DNA from: Alphaproteobacteria bacterium | GTDB lineage: Bacteria; Pseudomonadota; Alphaproteobacteria; Bin95 | Direction: 5' to 3' | DNA: 16,238 nt | Assembly (NCBI GenBank): GCA_022822125.1 | Contig: JAJECF010000059.1 | Location: 1 to 16,238, forward strand | In this document: positions 1-7,181 of the stretch, piece after piece | How positions within the stretch are numbered: the first letter of the stretch is position 1 | Layout: each line of letters opens with the position of its first letter | The notes under the pieces: generated by a model | Seen by the model: the letters and a program-made list of their open reading frames with translations, nothing else | The model's database searches: none | What the model was told of the DNA's origin: nothing | Made by a program: the position numbers and the translations under genes

Positions 1-154
1 CGCTCGCCTCAAAACCGACCGCAGACACGACCCGCGACCCAATCAGGCCAGCCGCAGCGCCCCAAACGCAACGCAAACCTAAAACCGCATCCAAAATCTC
101 AGCCGCTATTCCTCAGAACCTCAATTCTGCAAGTGCCTCAAACGATTGCAGGCG
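1..154. other. non-coding left edge
   Basis: No convincing reading frame, RNA gene or terminator is visible here. The stretch is relatively A-rich for this genome and lies downstream of the minus-strand membrane-protein gene that ends at 155. It may be the 3' flank of that gene or intergenic space belonging to a neighbour outside the window. Confidence 0.5.
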
Positions 155-601
155 TCACTTCGCGGGGGCGGCCCGCGGCGCGGTGCGCTCGATCAGGGCT
201 TCCAGCGCCCGTCGCTGCGCAGCAAGCGTCTCCATCGTCTCTTTATGCTGCCGGTCGATAGCCTCCATTGCCTCGTCGTGCCGGCGCTGCGAATCGCGCT
301 CCTGCGCATCCATGGCCCGGTTCCGGTCCGAGGACGCGCGGTGCATCATCCACAAGCCGGCGCAGATCAGCAGCGCATGGAGCAGCCCGACCCCCACCGT
401 CGCCCAGATCGACAGTTCCTGGAGCCAGAGGGCAGCTTCCTGCAACTCCAGGCCGGTTGCCTGCAGCTCCAGGCCGGTTGCCTGCAACTCCAGGCTGGTT
501 TCCTGCAGCCGCAGGCCGGTTTCCTGCAACTGCAAGCTGGTTTCCTGCAGCCGCAGGCCGGTTTCCTGCACTTGCAAGGTGGCGCTCTCATAAGGGGTCA
601 T
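155..601 (-). CDS. small membrane protein with heptad-repeat coiled coil
   Basis: Predicted 148-residue single-pass membrane protein of unknown function. Residues 10-65 are about eight consecutive 7-residue units of the form L-Q-E/A-T/S-G/S-L-x. Residues 65-86 form one hydrophobic membrane segment (WATVGVGLLHALLICAGLWM). Residues 88-140 are a highly charged, helix-prone tail rich in Arg, Glu and Gln, ending in an Ala/Pro stretch. I chose the ATG at 599-601 because AGGAG lies 12 bases upstream (614-618). An in-frame TTG at 629-631 would add ten residues but has no clear ribosome site. The repeat is encoded by near-identical 21-bp units, so the opposite strand also has long repetitive frames; the membrane segment, polar tail and ribosome site favour this strand. 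A promoter-like sequence lies at 652-680. Leu falls at positions 1 and 6 of each unit, not the usual a/d spacing, so it may not pack as a standard coiled coil. Function is not recognised; oligomerisation or tethering at the inner membrane is only a guess. Confidence 0.7.
   Translation of the reverse strand: MTPYESATLQVQETGLRLQETSLQLQETGLRLQETSLELQATGLELQATGLELQEAALWLQELSIWATVGVGLLHALLICAGLWMMHRASSDRNRAMDAQERDSQRRHDEAMEAIDRQHKETMETLAAQRRALEALIERTAPRAAPAK
430..576. repeat. 21-bp tandem repeat, seven units
   Basis: Seven successive 21-bp units (430-450, 451-471, 472-492, 493-513, 514-534, 535-555, 556-576) encode the heptads of the minus-strand membrane protein. Units 451-471 and 472-492 differ at one base. 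The 42-bp pairs 493-534 and 535-576 differ at three bases. Several units contain CTGCAG. Because the unit is a multiple of three, gain or loss of units would keep the frame. Confidence 0.9.
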
Positions 602-651
602 CGAAACCTGCAACTCCTGCCGACGCCGCAAGACCGGTCCATAACAAGAAC

Positions 652-680
652 AGCTTAGCCACCTCGTCAGCCGCCGTCAA
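652..680 (-). promoter_or_regulatory. candidate promoter of the repeat membrane protein
   Basis: On the minus strand TTGACG (675-680) and TAAGCT (652-657) are separated by exactly 17 bases, as in a housekeeping sigma promoter. The -35 matches five of six consensus bases, the -10 three of six. A start near 645 would give a leader of about 44 bases before the ATG at 601, and would let this gene be expressed apart from the upstream CoA-transferase gene on the same strand. Confidence 0.4.
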
Positions 681-691
681 CGATGTCCGCT

Positions 692-1882
692 TCACACCAC
701 GCCCTTGCGGGCGAGTTCCGCAATCTCCTCCGGGGAGAGGCCGAGGGCGCCGTAAACCTCCTCATTCGCTTCGCCGAGGGCGGGGCCGAGCCGCTCCACC
801 CGGCCGGGCGTGCGCGAGAGTTTCGGCACCACGCCCGGCACCGCGATCTCGCCGGTATCCGCATCCGGGATTCGCAGGATGGCCTCGCGCGCGGCGAAAT
901 GCGGGTCGGCGAAGATTTCGTCCACGGCGTTGACCGGGCCGACGGGCACTTCCGCCGCCAGGCAGCGCTCCATCGCCTCGTCGCGGTCCATCGAGCCGAG
1001 CCAGTTCGCAACGGCGCTGTCCACGACGCCGCGCTCCGCCAGGCGGGCCGGGGCTTCGCCGTAGCGCTCCTGCAGATCGGGCCGCGCCATGGCGCCGGTC
1101 AGCCGCTCGAACATCTTGTCGCTGGTGCAGGCAATGGCGATCCAGCGCCCGTCGCCGCACTCGAAATGGCCGTGCGGGCAGGCGTTGAGCGTGTTCGAGC
1201 CCTCGCGGCCGCGCACCGTCCCCGCGGCGTCATAGGCGGGCGCGAGCTCGTCCAGCACCCGGAACACGGGCTCGAACAGGGCGAGGTCGATGACCTGGCC
1301 CAGCCCCGAGCGCTCCCGTTCGCGGAGCGCCATAAGCACGCCGAGCGCCCCGTACATGCCCGTCATGTAGTCGCCGAGCGAGGTCGAGCCCGGCGTCACC
1401 GGCGGGCCGCCCGGAAAGCCGGCGAGATGGGTGAGCCCGCCAAAGGCATGGGCGATGCGGGCGAAGCCCGGCCGCTGGCGGTAGGGCCCGGTCTGCCCGT
1501 AGCCGGTGACCCGCAGCATGACCAGGCCCGGATTGTCAGCGGCCAGTTCGTCATAGCCGAGTCCCCAGCGCTCCATCGTGCCGGGGCGGAAATTCTCGCA
1601 CACCACATCGGCGTCGGCCGCCAGCCGGCGGAACAGCGCCCCCCCTTCCGGCGCGCGCAGGTTGAGCGTGATCGAGCGCTTGTTGCGGGATTCGCTGAGC
1701 CAGGCGAGCGAACTGTCGGCGCGCGCGCTCGGCGTGCCGTAGCGCCGCCAGGGGTCGCCGCCGGGCTGCTCGATCTTGACGACCTCGGCGCCGAACTCAC
1801 CCAGGATCGTGGCCGCATGGGGCCCTGCAATGAAGGTCGCCGCATCCAGGACCCGGATGCCGTCCATCGGCCGTTCGCCCAT
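692..1882 (-). CDS. CaiB/BaiF family III CoA-transferase
   Basis: Predicted 396-residue class III CoA-transferase, which moves CoA from one acyl-CoA to another carboxylate through an enzyme-bound aspartyl-CoA thioester. The N-terminal block G-I-R-V-L-D..F-I-A-G-P (residues 8-21), the G-A-E-V-V-K-I-E-Q-P-G-G-D motif (31-43) and the V-C-E-N-F-R-P-G-T-M-E-R-W-G block (94-107) are characteristic. D171 in S-L-G-D-Y-M-T-G aligns with the catalytic aspartate of formyl-CoA transferase. Length is normal for the family. The ATG at 1880-1882 is preceded by GGAGG about ten bases upstream; an internal Met at residue 6 is less likely. It is divergent from the gamma-glutamyltransferase-family gene across a 68-base gap. 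Family assignment is secure, but the substrate cannot be told from sequence: family members act on formyl, oxalyl, carnitinyl, succinyl, aryl and bile-acid CoA esters. Confidence 0.93.
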   Translation of the reverse strand: MGERPMDGIRVLDAATFIAGPHAATILGEFGAEVVKIEQPGGDPWRRYGTPSARADSSLAWLSESRNKRSITLNLRAPEGGALFRRLAADADVVCENFRPGTMERWGLGYDELAADNPGLVMLRVTGYGQTGPYRQRPGFARIAHAFGGLTHLAGFPGGPPVTPGSTSLGDYMTGMYGALGVLMALRERERSGLGQVIDLALFEPVFRVLDELAPAYDAAGTVRGREGSNTLNACPHGHFECGDGRWIAIACTSDKMFERLTGAMARPDLQERYGEAPARLAERGVVDSAVANWLGSMDRDEAMERCLAAEVPVGPVNAVDEIFADPHFAAREAILRIPDADTGEIAVPGVVPKLSRTPGRVERLGPALGEANEEVYGALGLSPEEIAELARKGVV

Positions 1883-1950
1883 TCTCTTTATGCCTCCGCC
1901 TCGCTCAGGCGCGGCTTTATAGCAGGCGCATGACGGGATAGAGTGGCCCC

Positions 1951-3708
1951 ATGTTCACCACGCGCCCCGAACTGCTCGGCACTTTCGGCGTCGCCGCCTC
2001 GACGCACTGGCTGGCGTCCGCCACCGCCATGGCGGTGCTGGAGGAAGGCGGCAACGCCTTCGACGCCGCGGTGGCGGCCGGCTTCGCGCTGCAGGTCGTC
2101 GAACCGCATCTGAACGGCCCCGGCGGCGACATGCCGGCGCTCATCTGGAGCGCGGACGAGGAGCGGCTGCGGGTCGTCTGCGGCCAGGGCCCGGCGCCCG
2201 CTGCGGCCACGATCGACGCCTTCCGCGCTCTCGGCCTCGACATCGTGCCGGGCACCGGCCTGCTGGCGACCTGCGTGCCGGGCGCCGTCGATGGCTGGCT
2301 GTCGATCGCGCGCGATTACGGGACGATGGACCTCGCGCGGCTGCTGCGCCCGGCCATCGAATTCGCCGGCGGCGGCTACCCGCTGGTCGGCCATGCGGTC
2401 GCGACCATAGCGTCGGTGGAGTCGATGTTCCGCGAGGAATGGCCGACCTCCGCCGCGGTCTATCTGCCGGGCGGGCGGCTGCCGGAGTCCGGAAAGCTCT
2501 TCCGCAACCCGGCGCTTGCCCGGACATGGACGCGGCTCGTCGCGGAAGCCGAAGCCGGCGGCGGGTCGCGGGAGGATCGCATAGACGCCGCCCGGCGCAT
2601 CTTCCGGCAAGGCTTCATTGCCGAAGCGATCGCCGATTTCGCAGCAGGCAGCGAGGTCATGGACAGTTCGGGCCGCCGGCATCGCGGCCTGCTCTCCGGC
2701 GACGACATGGCCAATTGGCGGGCGAGCTACGAGGAGCCGCTCACATACGATTACGGCCGCTACCGGGTCGCCAAGGCCGGCCCCTGGTCGCAGGCGCCGG
2801 TGTTCCTGCAGCAATTGGCGCTGCTCAAGGGCTTCGACCTCGACAGTCTGGACCCGCTCGGCGCCGATTTCGCCCATGTCGTCGTGGAATGCGCAAAGCT
2901 CGCCTTCGCCGACCGCGAAGCCTTCTACGGCGACCCGGCCCATGTCGATGTGCCTATGGAGCGCCTGCTGTCCGACGACTACAACGACGCCCGGCGCAGG
3001 CTTGTCGGCGCGGAGGCCAGCCGGGAGATTCGGCCCGGCGCGGTCGAAGGCTTCGCCTCGACGGTGCGGGTCGGCGAGCGGCGCGGCCCGGTGCTGGGCG
3101 CGGGCGAGCCCACAATGGCGCTGGCGGGCGGCGACACCTGCCACCTGGATGTCATCGACCGCTGGGGCAATATGGTCTCGGCGACGCCCTCCGGCGGGTG
3201 GCTGCAAAGCTCTCCCGTGATCCCCGAACTCGGGTTCTGCCTCGGCTCGCGCATGCAGATGTTCTGGCTGGAGGAGGGCCTGCCCGGCTCGCTCGCGCCG
3301 GGGAAACGGCCCCGCACGACACTCAGCCCGTCATTCGCCTTCCGCGACGGCGAGCCCTGGATGGCCTTCGGCACGCCCGGCGGCGACGGGCAGGACCAGT
3401 GGTCGTTGATCTTCTTCCTGCGCCATGTCCACCACGGCATGAACCTTCAGGCGGCGATCGACGCGCCGACCTTCCAGAGCCATCATTTCCCGTCCTCCTT
3501 CTATCCCCGCCAGGCCGATCCCGGCCGGCTGGCCGTGGAGGAGCGCCTGCCCGCGGAAACCGTTGCCGAGCTCGCCCGGCGCGGCCACGATGTGGAGGTC
3601 ATCGGCCCCTGGAGCATCGGCCGGATCAGCGCCTGCGCCCGGGAGGACGGACTGCTGAAGGCGGCAGCCAATCCCCGCCTCATGCAAGGCTACGCGGCCG
3701 GTCGGTGA
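1951..3708 (+). CDS. gamma-glutamyltransferase-family Ntn-hydrolase
   Basis: Predicted 585-residue member of the gamma-glutamyltranspeptidase family. These proenzymes cleave themselves before a conserved Thr, which becomes the N-terminal nucleophile of the small subunit. Family blocks include G-G-N-A-F-D-A-A-V-A (residues 34-43), N-G-P-G-G-D (about 55-60), D-T-C-H-L-D-V-I-D-R-W-G-N (395-407) and P-G-K-R-P-R-T-T-L-S-P near 450. T396 is the predicted nucleophile, dividing a large subunit of 395 residues from a small one of 190. The usual T-T-H is T-C-H here. There is no signal peptide, unlike periplasmic Ggt of Escherichia coli, so it is probably cytoplasmic and closer to the YwrD/HpxW-like branch, where substrates may be gamma-glutamyl compounds or oxamate-like amides. 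The ATG at 1951 has only a weak purine-rich upstream site. The stop overlaps the lptD start by four bases, implying translational coupling. Confidence 0.88.
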   Translation: MFTTRPELLGTFGVAASTHWLASATAMAVLEEGGNAFDAAVAAGFALQVVEPHLNGPGGDMPALIWSADEERLRVVCGQGPAPAAATIDAFRALGLDIVPGTGLLATCVPGAVDGWLSIARDYGTMDLARLLRPAIEFAGGGYPLVGHAVATIASVESMFREEWPTSAAVYLPGGRLPESGKLFRNPALARTWTRLVAEAEAGGGSREDRIDAARRIFRQGFIAEAIADFAAGSEVMDSSGRRHRGLLSGDDMANWRASYEEPLTYDYGRYRVAKAGPWSQAPVFLQQLALLKGFDLDSLDPLGADFAHVVVECAKLAFADREAFYGDPAHVDVPMERLLSDDYNDARRRLVGAEASREIRPGAVEGFASTVRVGERRGPVLGAGEPTMALAGGDTCHLDVIDRWGNMVSATPSGGWLQSSPVIPELGFCLGSRMQMFWLEEGLPGSLAPGKRPRTTLSPSFAFRDGEPWMAFGTPGGDGQDQWSLIFFLRHVHHGMNLQAAIDAPTFQSHHFPSSFYPRQADPGRLAVEERLPAETVAELARRGHDVEVIGPWSIGRISACAREDGLLKAAANPRLMQGYAAGR

Positions 3709-5927
3709 AGGCGCTTCGTGTCCTCCTCCTGTTGAGCCTGGTTGCGGGCTCGAGCGCGGCGGCGGAGCCCGGAAGCAGCGCAGGAAGAGAACCGCTCGTC
3801 TTCCAGGCGGAAAAGATCGAATTCGACCGCGAGCGTAATCTCGTCGCAGCCGCGGGCGATGTCGAGATCGCCCGTGACGGCCGCATCCTGCGGGCGGACA
3901 GGGTCGTTCTCGATCGGAATACCGGCATTGCGCGCGCGCAGGGAAATGTCACCGTGATCGAGCCGGAGGGCGAGGTCATGTTCGCCGAGTCGGTGGAGCT
4001 CACCGAAGATCTGAGAGATGGCTTCGTTGAGCAGTTCAGGGCCCGGTTCGCCTCCGGCTCGCGGCTGGCGGCGAGTTCGGCGCAATTGCAGGGAGGCACG
4101 CGGGCCGACCTCAACCGGGCGGTGTACTCCGCCTGCGAGCCCTGCGGCGACGACCCGTCCAGGGCGTTGATCTGGCAGGTGAAAGCCCGGCAAGTCACCC
4201 ATGACCGGGTCGAACAGCAGGTGACATATCGCGACGCCGTGCTGGAGATGTGGGGCGTTCCGGTGCTCTACACCCCCTATCTCAGCCATCCGGACCCCAA
4301 TGTTAAGCGCAAGACCGGGTTCCTCACGCCGACGGTCGGGTCCGACAGCGACCTCGGCGTGCGGATCGAAACGCCCTGGTTCTGGAATATCTCGCCCGAC
4401 CGGGATGCAACCATCATCCCGGTCGTCGCCACCGACCGCGGCGTTGTGGGCGCAGGCGAATACCGGCAATTGTTCGACCGGGGGCGTCTGGAGGTGTCCG
4501 GCAGCCTCGCAGGCCTCGACAAGGAGCCGAAGGAACGGGCGGGCAGCGGGCCGCGCGGCCATGTCCGCCTCAAGGGCGAGGCGGATGCAAGCGCCGCATG
4601 GCGGGTCCGGGGCGAGTTTTACCGCGCGTCGGACGACGGTTATCTGGACCTTGTCGGCTTCGACAGCAGCGACACGCTGCCCAGCTTCGTCGAGGCGGAG
4701 GGCTTCTTCGACCGCGCTTACGCGCATATGGGCGCGTTCGACGTGCAGGAATTGCGCAGCGGCGTGTCGGGAGACGCCTCCCCGCTGGCGGCGCCCGAGC
4801 TCCTCTATGAATGGCGCGGCGCTCCGTCGCCCGACGGCGCATGGTCGCTGCGCGCCGCCGGCGCCGCCCTGCACCGCCGCCGCGACGACGAAAACCAGCG
4901 CGTGACGCTCGAGGGCGGCTGGCGGGTGGAGCGCTTCACCGAGGGCGGCCACCGGCTCGAAGCCGGCGCGGGCCTGCGGGGAGACTTCGCGCATGGCGAC
5001 CTTGTGCGCGGGGACCCGGCCGCCGACGACAGCAATGCCCGCCTGCTGCCGCACGCCAAGGCCGGCTGGAGCTATCTTCTGGCCGGCGGGACGAAGGACG
5101 CGCAGGTCACGCTGGAGCCCCGGGCGCAGATCGTGCTGGGCCGGAACAGCGCTGACGCCGACGAATTCCCGATGGAGGACAGCCGGGCGGTCGAGTTCGA
5201 ATTCGCCAATCTGTTCGCGGTCAACCGGTTCCCCGGGCTGGACGGCGCAGAGACGGGCCAGCGCATCGACTACGGGCTCCAGACCAGCGTTCACGGCGCC
5301 GGCGACTGGCATATCGACGCCGGCATCGGGCAGAGCCGGCGCCGGAAAGCCAACCGGGACGCGCCGGACGGCTCGGGGCTCGATACCGCCGTCTCGGACG
5401 TCGTCGGCAGGGTCGGGCTGACGGCGGGAAAGACCACCGCGCTCGGCTACCGCTTCCGTCTGGACAAGGACGACCTCACCGCAAGGCAGACCGCACTCGA
5501 CCTTTCGGTGAACCTGGACCCGCTGCAGTTCGACGCCCGTTACGCCAGGGCCGTCGGCGTCGCCGATCCCGACCCGGCGGCGGAGCAGAAGGACGAAGGG
5601 AAAGAGCGCGAGCAGATCGACCTCACCCTGGGCGCGAACCTCGACATGAACTGGTCCGCCTTCAGCCGCTACCGTCGGGACCTGGACGCCGGGCGCTCGC
5701 AGCTTGCCGGCGCGGGCCTGAAATACGAAGACGAGTGCCTGCTGTTCGAGGCTTCATTCGAGCGGGAACGCAAATTTGCCGGCGGCGACGCGGACAACCG
5801 CGTCTCGTTCCGTCTCGCCTTCCGGGATCTGGGCGCCGGTTCCAGGACGCAAGGCGTCCTGCCGGGCGCGCAGCGGGTTCAGACAACGCCCTCGGCCCGG
5901 AGCGCCTCGACCTCCGCTTCCGAATAA
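3705..5927 (+). CDS. lptD: LPS-assembly protein LptD
   Basis: Predicted 740-residue outer-membrane LPS translocon (LptD/OstA/Imp), which with LptE inserts lipopolysaccharide into the outer leaflet. The GTG at 3705 gives a signal peptide (K-A-L-R-V-L-L-L-L-S-L-V-A-G-S-S-A-A-A, cleavage about residue 20). The frame stays open far upstream, but that part is a shadow of the preceding gene. Residues about 30-140 form the LptA-like beta-jellyroll (F-Q-A-E-K-I-E-F-D, then A-A-G-D-V-E-I). Family blocks follow: Y-S-A-C-E-P-C (C144, C147), the W-G-V-P-V-L-Y-T-P-Y-L-S-H-P-D-P region, K-R-K-T-G-F-L-T-P and the beta-barrel to the C terminus. C678 in E-D-E-C-L could pair with the N-terminal cysteines, as in other LptD proteins. 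The last roughly 25 residues are Ser/Thr/Arg-rich and overlap the convergent gene by 49 bases. The usual alphaproteobacterial partners lptF, lptG, surA, pdxA and rsmA are not beside it. Confidence 0.93.
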   Translation: MKALRVLLLLSLVAGSSAAAEPGSSAGREPLVFQAEKIEFDRERNLVAAAGDVEIARDGRILRADRVVLDRNTGIARAQGNVTVIEPEGEVMFAESVELTEDLRDGFVEQFRARFASGSRLAASSAQLQGGTRADLNRAVYSACEPCGDDPSRALIWQVKARQVTHDRVEQQVTYRDAVLEMWGVPVLYTPYLSHPDPNVKRKTGFLTPTVGSDSDLGVRIETPWFWNISPDRDATIIPVVATDRGVVGAGEYRQLFDRGRLEVSGSLAGLDKEPKERAGSGPRGHVRLKGEADASAAWRVRGEFYRASDDGYLDLVGFDSSDTLPSFVEAEGFFDRAYAHMGAFDVQELRSGVSGDASPLAAPELLYEWRGAPSPDGAWSLRAAGAALHRRRDDENQRVTLEGGWRVERFTEGGHRLEAGAGLRGDFAHGDLVRGDPAADDSNARLLPHAKAGWSYLLAGGTKDAQVTLEPRAQIVLGRNSADADEFPMEDSRAVEFEFANLFAVNRFPGLDGAETGQRIDYGLQTSVHGAGDWHIDAGIGQSRRRKANRDAPDGSGLDTAVSDVVGRVGLTAGKTTALGYRFRLDKDDLTARQTALDLSVNLDPLQFDARYARAVGVADPDPAAEQKDEGKEREQIDLTLGANLDMNWSAFSRYRRDLDAGRSQLAGAGLKYEDECLLFEASFERERKFAGGDADNRVSFRLAFRDLGAGSRTQGVLPGAQRVQTTPSARSASTSASE

Positions 5928-7084
5928 CCGATCTCGGAGAGGATTTCGTCGCTGTGCGCACCATGCGCGGGCGGCGGGCGGGCGGTTCCGGGGCCGTCCG
6001 TATCGGCGAGGAAGGCCGGATTGACGGTATGGATGTCGCGCTCGATGCCGGCCGGCCCCGGGCGGCGTTCGACGAAGCGCCGCTCCGCCAGGGCCGGATG
6101 GGCGAGCGCCTGCGCAATATCGTTGATCGGCGCGGCCGGCACGCCCTCGGCCGCCAGGCGCCTTTCCCAGCCCTCCGGCGTATCGTCCGCGAACGCCTCC
6201 TCCAGCGTAACGCGCAGCGCGTCCCGGTTCTGCTTGCGGGCGTCGTTATCCGCAAAGCGCGGATCGGCGGCGAGGTCCGGCCGGGAGAGCGCCCGGCAGA
6301 GGCCTTGCCACTGGCGCTCGGTCAGGCAGGTCATCAGGAGGGAGCCATCGCGCACGCGGAAGGAATCCGCCGTCGGGATGCGCGCCGGCGAGGAATTGCC
6401 GGCGGGGCCGGCCAGATTGCCGGTGGTCAGATAGTCGATCAGCAGCGGGGCGAGCATGGAGAGCGACGACTCGAACATCGTCACGTCGAGGCGCTGGCCC
6501 TCGCCCGTCGCCTTCTGGCGGTAAAGCGCCGAGGCGCAGGCGAAGGCGGCGGTGATGCCGGTGGAGAGATCGACCGCCGTGAAGCCCGCCCTGACCGGCC
6601 CTGTATCCGGGTGGCCGGTGACCGACATCATGCCCGACGCCGCCTGGATTGCGCCGTCATAGGCGGGCGCGCCGGCATAGGCGCCGGTCTGCCCGTAACC
6701 GGAAATCGAACAGAAGACGAGGCCCGGCCGGACTTCCTTCAACGCCTCGTAGCCGAAGCCCAGCCGGTCCATGGTGCCGGCCTTGAAGTTCTCCACCACG
6801 ATATTGGCTCCGGCGACCAGGCGATGCACCACCTCGCGGGCGCGGGGATGCTTGAGGTCGAGCGTCAGCGCGCGCTTGCCGGAGTTGATCGACAGGAACA
6901 TCGGCGACATGCCGACGCGCCCGAGATCGTTGTCGCCGAGCAGGTAACGGCCCTGGTCGCCGCCGCTCCGCTGCTCCAGCTTGATGACATCGGCGCCCAT
7001 CATCGCCAGGTGCTGGGTGCAGAACGGGCCGGCGATCACCTGCGTGAAATCGATCACTCGTACCCCGTCGAACGCCTTGGCCAT
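5879..7084 (-). CDS. CaiB/BaiF family III CoA-transferase
   Basis: Predicted 401-residue class III CoA-transferase, clearly divergent from the one at 692-1882. Motifs are G-V-R-V-I-D-F-T-Q-V-I-A-G-P-F (residues 7-21), G-A-D-V-I-K-L-E-Q (30-38), V-V-E-N-F-K-A-G-T-M-D-R-L-G (96-109), S-I-S-G-Y-G-Q-T-G (126-134) and the catalytic D172 in A-V-D-L-S-T-G-I. I chose the ATG at 7082-7084, not the Met ten codons earlier, because AGAGGGG lies about six bases upstream. A -10-like TAGAAT lies at 7114-7119 on this strand. It is divergent from a NUDIX gene, and its 3' end overlaps lptD. The Y-x-G-A..A-S-G-M-M-S-V-T-G block is typical of members annotated as acyl-CoA or succinyl-CoA:carboxylate CoA-transferases, but the substrate is not determinable here. 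Confidence 0.93.
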   Translation of the reverse strand: MAKAFDGVRVIDFTQVIAGPFCTQHLAMMGADVIKLEQRSGGDQGRYLLGDNDLGRVGMSPMFLSINSGKRALTLDLKHPRAREVVHRLVAGANIVVENFKAGTMDRLGFGYEALKEVRPGLVFCSISGYGQTGAYAGAPAYDGAIQAASGMMSVTGHPDTGPVRAGFTAVDLSTGITAAFACASALYRQKATGEGQRLDVTMFESSLSMLAPLLIDYLTTGNLAGPAGNSSPARIPTADSFRVRDGSLLMTCLTERQWQGLCRALSRPDLAADPRFADNDARKQNRDALRVTLEEAFADDTPEGWERRLAAEGVPAAPINDIAQALAHPALAERRFVERRPGPAGIERDIHTVNPAFLADTDGPGTARPPPAHGAHSDEILSEIGYSEAEVEALRAEGVV

Positions 7085-7113
7085 GAGTCGCCCCTCTTGC
7101 TCTTGCTGCGGCA

Positions 7114-7142
7114 ATTCTAGCCCCTGTCGGCAGGCTCTGGAA
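7114..7142 (-). promoter_or_regulatory. candidate promoter of second CoA-transferase
   Basis: On the minus strand TAGAAT (7114-7119) resembles a -10 box, and TTCCAG (7137-7142) sits 17 bases upstream as a weak -35. It lies in the 97-base divergent gap between the CoA-transferase and the NUDIX gene. Support is motif spacing alone. Confidence 0.28.
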
Positions 7143-7181
7143 TCCGGCAGAGTCGGCGCTCCCGCAATTCAGGATCGTTCC

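Noticed and set aside
433..576. Repeats as a CRISPR array
   Set aside because: The 21-bp units are contiguous with no unique spacers and encode protein heptads.
146..658. Plus-strand reading frames over the 21-bp repeat with L-Q-L-Q-A-G-F units
   Set aside because: They arise because the 21-bp repeat keeps every frame open. The minus-strand frame has a plausible membrane segment, polar tail, ribosome site and promoter; the plus-strand ones do not.
683..1933. Long plus-strand frame opposite the first CoA-transferase, and similar long frames opposite other genes
   Set aside because: High GC at third positions leaves antisense frames open. Their translations are rich in Arg, Ala, Gly and His, without family motifs.
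2439..3704. The lptD frame remains open for 422 codons upstream of the GTG
   Set aside because: That part overlaps the gamma-glutamyltransferase-family gene and reads as Arg/Pro/Gly-rich shadow sequence. The signal peptide right after GTG 3705 fixes the real start, so there is no fusion.
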